The notes under the pieces: generated by a model
Seen by the model: only the letters and a program-made list of their open reading frames with translations
What the model was told of the DNA's origin: nothing
Database searches by the model: none
Program-made: the position numbers and the translations under genes
Assembly (NCBI GenBank): GCA_030159075.1
Contig: BROG01000128.1
Coordinates: 300,501 to 364,500 of the forward strand
Length of the DNA: 64,000 nucleotides
Origin: Atrina japonica
Lineage: Eukaryota; Mollusca; Bivalvia; Pterioida; Pinnidae
Direction: 5' to 3'
In this document: one piece after another, positions 60,480 to 64,000 of the stretch
Position numbering within the stretch: the first letter of the stretch is position 1
Layout of the letters: every line of letters begins with the position of its first letter

Positions 60480-60695
60480 GGCATCCCCAAGGGGGTCATT
60501 TTTGCCTCTTTAGTAGCCGACATATTCCTTTATTCATATGAAGCAAAATATTAAAAACATTTGAATCAAAAGAAGAAAAAACACTTTGATTTGACATTAA
60601 GATATATCAACGAATCACTGTCAATTAATAAAGGTAATTTTTTATCCGATATATCCTAAAGAAATTGAAATTAAAGATATCACATCACATGAAAC
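60480..60695 (+). pseudogene. Isolated, decayed PLE RT core
   Basis: KEQVFHRIIGIPKGVIFASL and ADIFLYSYEAKY correspond to FQQTVGIPMGTNCAPLLADL and FLYSYEADF. LTLRYINESLSIN corresponds to FRYIDDVLSIN: the second catalytic aspartate is E and the first is N. KEIEIKDIT follows. Stops and shifts in between. Both ends are missing and no 3' tail follows. Confidence 0.75.
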
Positions 60696-60709
60696 ACGCG
60701 CCACGCGGT

Positions 60710-61055
60710 TTACATACATTGTATTTTCTTGGAGCACGTGTACTACAAAGTTATTGCTCTTAGTTGTAGACCTCAAAACAACAAAAAGAAAACAATGACA
60801 GATGACCGGATACATTATCAGTACGTAAGCAAAGGTGAAATTAACAGATCATTGGACAAAAATGATTGAATAAATACAAAGTGGTCTACGAAAGGAGCTG
60901 TTAAAAGTGTTGAGATATTTTTATAAGAAATTTGGGGGACCCTGACTACTATTTACAGTAAGTTCAATTCGGTATAATACACAATCTCTGTTTTGGTTAA
61001 AGGGTGATATGACTATTAGTTTACCCTTTATATCACCCTACAACCAGTGACATAA
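60710..61055. other. Intergenic with a small hairpin
   Basis: No gene. AGGGTGATAT (61002-61011) and ATATCACCCT (61030-61039) are a perfect 10-bp inverted repeat. Confidence 0.5.
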
Positions 61056-61062
61056 ATGTATA

Positions 61063-61800
61063 ATGTAAAAAATTTCAGATACCAAAGTATAAATCAATAG
61101 AATGTCCAGGACATAGATACAAAACCGGAAAAAAAAGGAAAAACACGGACCTCTGCAAACCAAGAGGTGGGATCAGATGCCATGGAGGAGTAAGCATCCA
61201 CTGTCGACCGGTCACACCCGCCGTGTCATGTCCAATGAAACACGTTAAGAGTGTATCCTCGTCACAATTGGTACAGACGTCTCAACAACCGTCAACGAAA
61301 AGGCAACTCAACATTTCACTTAGTGAAACAGAGTAGTCGCAAACAAGACTATTATACCGACCGTAAAATTTGCGGAACGTTGACATTAAACGCGGTTTTC
61401 GATATCCCTGTGTCAATAATTTGTCAGTGAGTAGTTTACCTCTGTATATGAAATCTTCATATGTTGTACACACCCTGGCATATCGGATCATTTGTGAAAT
61501 ATAAACTCCATATGAGGGTGACTGAGGGATATTACTACTTAAATGTGGAAAATTTACGATGGGAAAGCCGAAATCGTCGCTTTTGTCGTATAGCTTAGTT
61601 GCTTATTTCCCGCCTGTGTTTATATTAAGTAAAATGTCTAATATGAAGCGCGTGTACTTAATTCCTTTGTATCTTTAATTTCTAGTTCGCTGGGATATAT
61701 CGCATTGACATATATATGAAAATAGTCATTATTAATTGACAAAACGTCGTCGATATATCTAAATGTCAAATTAAAGGACACCGCTAACTTTTTCTTATAA
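61063..61800 (-). pseudogene. PLE RT C-terminus plus 3' tail, minus strand
   Basis: Truncated at the 5' end just before the catalytic box (about 61795). In minus orientation: FNLTFRYIDDVLSINND, YPSELEIKD, then a 1-bp deletion in the SYLDILL codons (about 61640), after which the frame is shifted; YGVYISQMIRYARVCTTYED, GKLLTDKLLTQGYRKPRLMS, TFRKFYGRYNSLVCDYSVSL and SEMLSCLFVDGC with stop at 61282. The C-terminus here is the best preserved in the window and shows that the protein ends without a GIY-YIG domain. The full tail (61063-61280) follows, with GTCGACCGGTCACACCCGCC. Young-looking but dead. Confidence 0.9.
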
Positions 61801-61804
61801 TATC

Positions 61805-62020
61805 GCTTTTACCTATATATGATGTTAGTATCTAGATGATTATCTTACAACAAAAGAACATTTCATATACAATCAAACTACGTATTGACTGATAAGTTGT
61901 GGTCCCGGCGATATCAGTTATATTGCGGTTAGCACATTAAACTCAAATGTTATGGTATTATGGTGGCCATATTTACAGTTACAAAATTTCACAAATGAGT
62001 TATCTATTGGATGATAGTTG
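61805..62020. other. Intergenic, nothing supported
   Basis: No gene recognised. Confidence 0.4.
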
Positions 62021-62024
62021 AATT

Positions 62025-62225
62025 GTCTATACTAATTGTGACGAGGGGGTCATTCCTCGATCACTTTCTCAGTTTGAACTGGACAATTGATTCGTAGTGG
62101 TTGTAACTGGTCGACAGGAGATATCTACTCCTCCAGGACACCTGATTCCAACTCTATATCCCATAGTCACTACATTTGTATACTATCTATTGGACCTCAA
62201 ATAAAACGTTGGTAGATTTAAAAAT
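62025..62225 (+). mobile_element. Divergent PLE tail, plus strand
   Basis: GTTGAATTGTCTATACTAAT, TGTGACGAGGGGGTCATTCC, TTTGAACTGGACAATTGATT, GGTTGTAACTGGTCGACAGG, TCTACTCCTCCAGGACACCT and GATTCCAACTC. This variant is the closest in the window to the 49-bp unit of the array at 9-10.5 kb and to the sequence after it (GAACTGGA...GATTG). Confidence 0.8.
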
Positions 62226-62229
62226 GTTT

Positions 62230-62760
62230 GAGGATGTTTAAAAAGGTTCAGGAATTTAACGGCCACTGTAGCAGAAGCACGGTACATGTACATTGCATTC
62301 TAATTACAGAACACATTTTGTTTGAATATGATTGAACGTTAGGACATAAATGATACAATATTAATTTACGTTGATTTAAAACAAATTCCACTTTTCTATA
62401 GTTTATCGACGCCAGCTTGTTTTAATGATTATAATATTCTTAGAGAACAATCAGTGGCCGCAAGCGAATTACAAAAACCCCCTGATATAATAAGCTTCGG
62501 TCCCACCTTGGCTCTAACCTGCGTCGACACGAGATGCGAAATGTCGCAAGTTGTGGCGCCAAATCTCATCATTTGGTTTAGGGGGTCCTAATTATACTAC
62601 AAATATGAGTCAGATAGACCAAAATAAAAAATGAATTCTACCTAAATTTATTCTTTCTTATCTAAAATAGCGAATTTTAAATACTTTTCAAAACTCTTTA
62701 TAAATTCTTGACATAACTTTAAATATTTTCATATAAAAGTAATATTTTACGCATTAAAAA
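62230..62760. other. Intergenic, nothing supported
   Basis: No gene recognised. Confidence 0.4.
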
Positions 62761-62764
62761 AAAC

Positions 62765-63010
62765 AATAGATATTCGAAACTCCAAGTCCATTACAATACC
62801 CATAATTGGATATAATTACGGTCTTAACATGGAAAACAATTGCGAATACGAAAGGGATGGGACGAGGTGCTCGGGAGTCAGCGTTCCCTGTTTGCATGCC
62901 ACACACGCTGAAAATGTAACATGAAAACCTCTCGAGTTTGGTGAAAAGGTCAAGCTCGGTGGAAAGGTCATCAGTTAATTTTAGCTCTGATTGGCGAAAG
63001 GGAGTCATTA
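62765..63010 (-). mobile_element. T2 tail, longest copy, minus strand
   Basis: TACGGTCTTAACATGGAAAA, CAATTGCGAATACGAAAGGG, GGGACGAGGTGCTCGGGAGT, GCGTTCCCTGTTTGCATGCC, CCTCTCGAGTTTGGTGAAAA and GGAAAGGTCATCAGTTAATT. The last two blocks are also in the 51.96-kb copy, in inverse. Confidence 0.65.
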
Positions 63011-63074
63011 TTTTTGATCGAGTTCCATTCTTAAAAGGGAAAATTAATAATTGAGTTTTTATTTTTTATTTTTT

Positions 63075-63290
63075 AATACTGTTTTAAGCCACACGCAACA
63101 CTTTTCCAGTTTTTTGTTGGTGGACATTTTTTTTTATAATGGAGGAGAGAACCCGATTACCATGTACCCGGGAACTGACTACCGGTCTTATGACAGTTTA
63201 TAAGTAAACTGGCAAACTTTCTCACAAAAATCAACTTAGGTCCCAGTATTCCAGTAGGGGTGGAACCTGTGCTGACCTGACACAGGGGTC
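63075..63290 (-). mobile_element. SINE, minus strand (8.2-kb type)
   Basis: AAGCCACACGCAACACTTTT, GGAGGAGAGAACCCGATTAC, CTGACTACCGGTCTTATGAC, AAACTTTCTCACAAAAATCA and CCAGTAGGGGTGGAACC match the SINE at 8152-8439 in the same orientation. The tRNA head is largely lost (ends near CACAGGGGTCCC). Confidence 0.75.
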
Positions 63291-63704
63291 CCAAATATTG
63301 GTAAAACATATGATCAACAATATAAAACAAACAATCGTCATTTTTGTTCTCTCATTCACGGTATGACATGTTTGGCGTCACCAAAATAGGTAACAATTTA
63401 CGATGGAGTTAAATGTAATAAATAGAAGTTTTTTTAAGAAGTAAACACATTTAAAAACTAAACAATAACAAAGTGCTTCGATTAAGCAAACAAAGTTGTG
63501 AGGTGAAACCTCTGCACTTCTCTGATACTGATTACTGTATTTTTCATTCATTGCATGATGGAAATAAATCCAACATTTACTATTGATCTCGGCTAGTGAA
63601 ATAAAAAATAAGAGTGCCGTGATACGGCAATAGGCTGGAAAGTTACCTGCCAAAACCACGTACAATTTATATTTCATGGCAATACGACAATTTGTAATTT
63701 GTTT

Positions 63705-63800
63705 CATTTTCGTTGTTGTTGTTGTTGTAATTGTTGCTGTTTTTTGTTATTCCTGTTGTTGTAGTTTTTGTTGTTTGCTGCTGCTTTTGTTGTAGTTGAT
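63705..63800 (+). repeat. (TTG)n microsatellite, imperfect
   Basis: TTGTTGTTG units broken by TTGCTG and TTTT. The minus-strand frame rich in Q, N and T is an artefact of it. Confidence 0.9.
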
Positions 63801-64000
63801 GCTGTGTTAAACGCTGTTTTGAACAATTCTTCGAACAACTGCACAAGTTGCTGTAACCAGAACGAGAATCTATTTGCGTTTTACTTGTTGCTTTCAATGA
63901 ACAGCAAGATACGGATATAATATATTGGTCCACAGAACTATTGGGACATCATTTCTTGGGTGTCAATAGCTTTCTTTATAATAGCCTCAATTGTATCAAT

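Noticed and set aside
63667..63933. Q/N/T-rich minus-strand frame resembling a prion-like protein
   Set aside because: It is the translation of the imperfect TTG microsatellite.

Overview
The window looks like a stretch of an AT-rich animal genome, most likely a bivalve mollusc or a close lophotrochozoan relative. I infer this from three things. Many pieces of one Penelope-like retroelement (PLE) carry a 3' tail that I recognise from oyster-type genomes. The tRNA-derived SINEs end in the mollusc-style 'GTGTGGCGTAAAACA' or 'GACGTTAAACAA' plus CAAA-rich tails. Microsatellite density is very high. There is no bacterial gene organisation, and I found no intact host gene. Almost every long open frame is a shadow of a tandem repeat or a piece of a retroelement.

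Layout. 1-2.8 kb: a ~340-bp satellite arranged head to head, followed at 2.8-3.4 kb by a less AT-rich stretch that looks like a broken coding exon. 5.5-6.6 kb: a 23-bp minisatellite. 7.8-8.5 kb: a tiny MITE and a SINE with a perfect 14-bp target-site duplication. 9.0-10.6 kb: a 49-bp minisatellite that appears to have grown out of the PLE 3' tail. 11.4-19.7 kb: mostly featureless, with two fold-back MITEs, an exact 201-bp tandem duplication and a 30-bp minisatellite. 22.7-26.3 kb: a mosaic of dispersed repeats, inverted repeats and a 20-bp minisatellite. 26.8-27.1 kb: a SINE with an internal 65-bp triplication.

From 29.5 to 48 kb the window is a PLE graveyard. It holds reverse transcriptase (RT) fragments on both strands, nearly all 5'-truncated, one fragment of a second PLE family (32.7-33.5 kb), and an 84-bp palindrome inside one PLE tail (37.26 kb). 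The most complete PLE copy is 43.2-44.95 kb, with three in-frame stops and one frameshift. 48.9-64 kb repeats the same themes: PLE and SINE relics, MITEs, and long TA, GA, CA and TTG arrays.

The mobile elements share one logic. PLEs and SINEs copy through RNA by target-primed reverse transcription, which leaves 3'-biased fragments. The short fold-back elements and many of the tandem arrays seem to have been born inside such copies. Family assignments come from recognising motifs by eye; no search was run.
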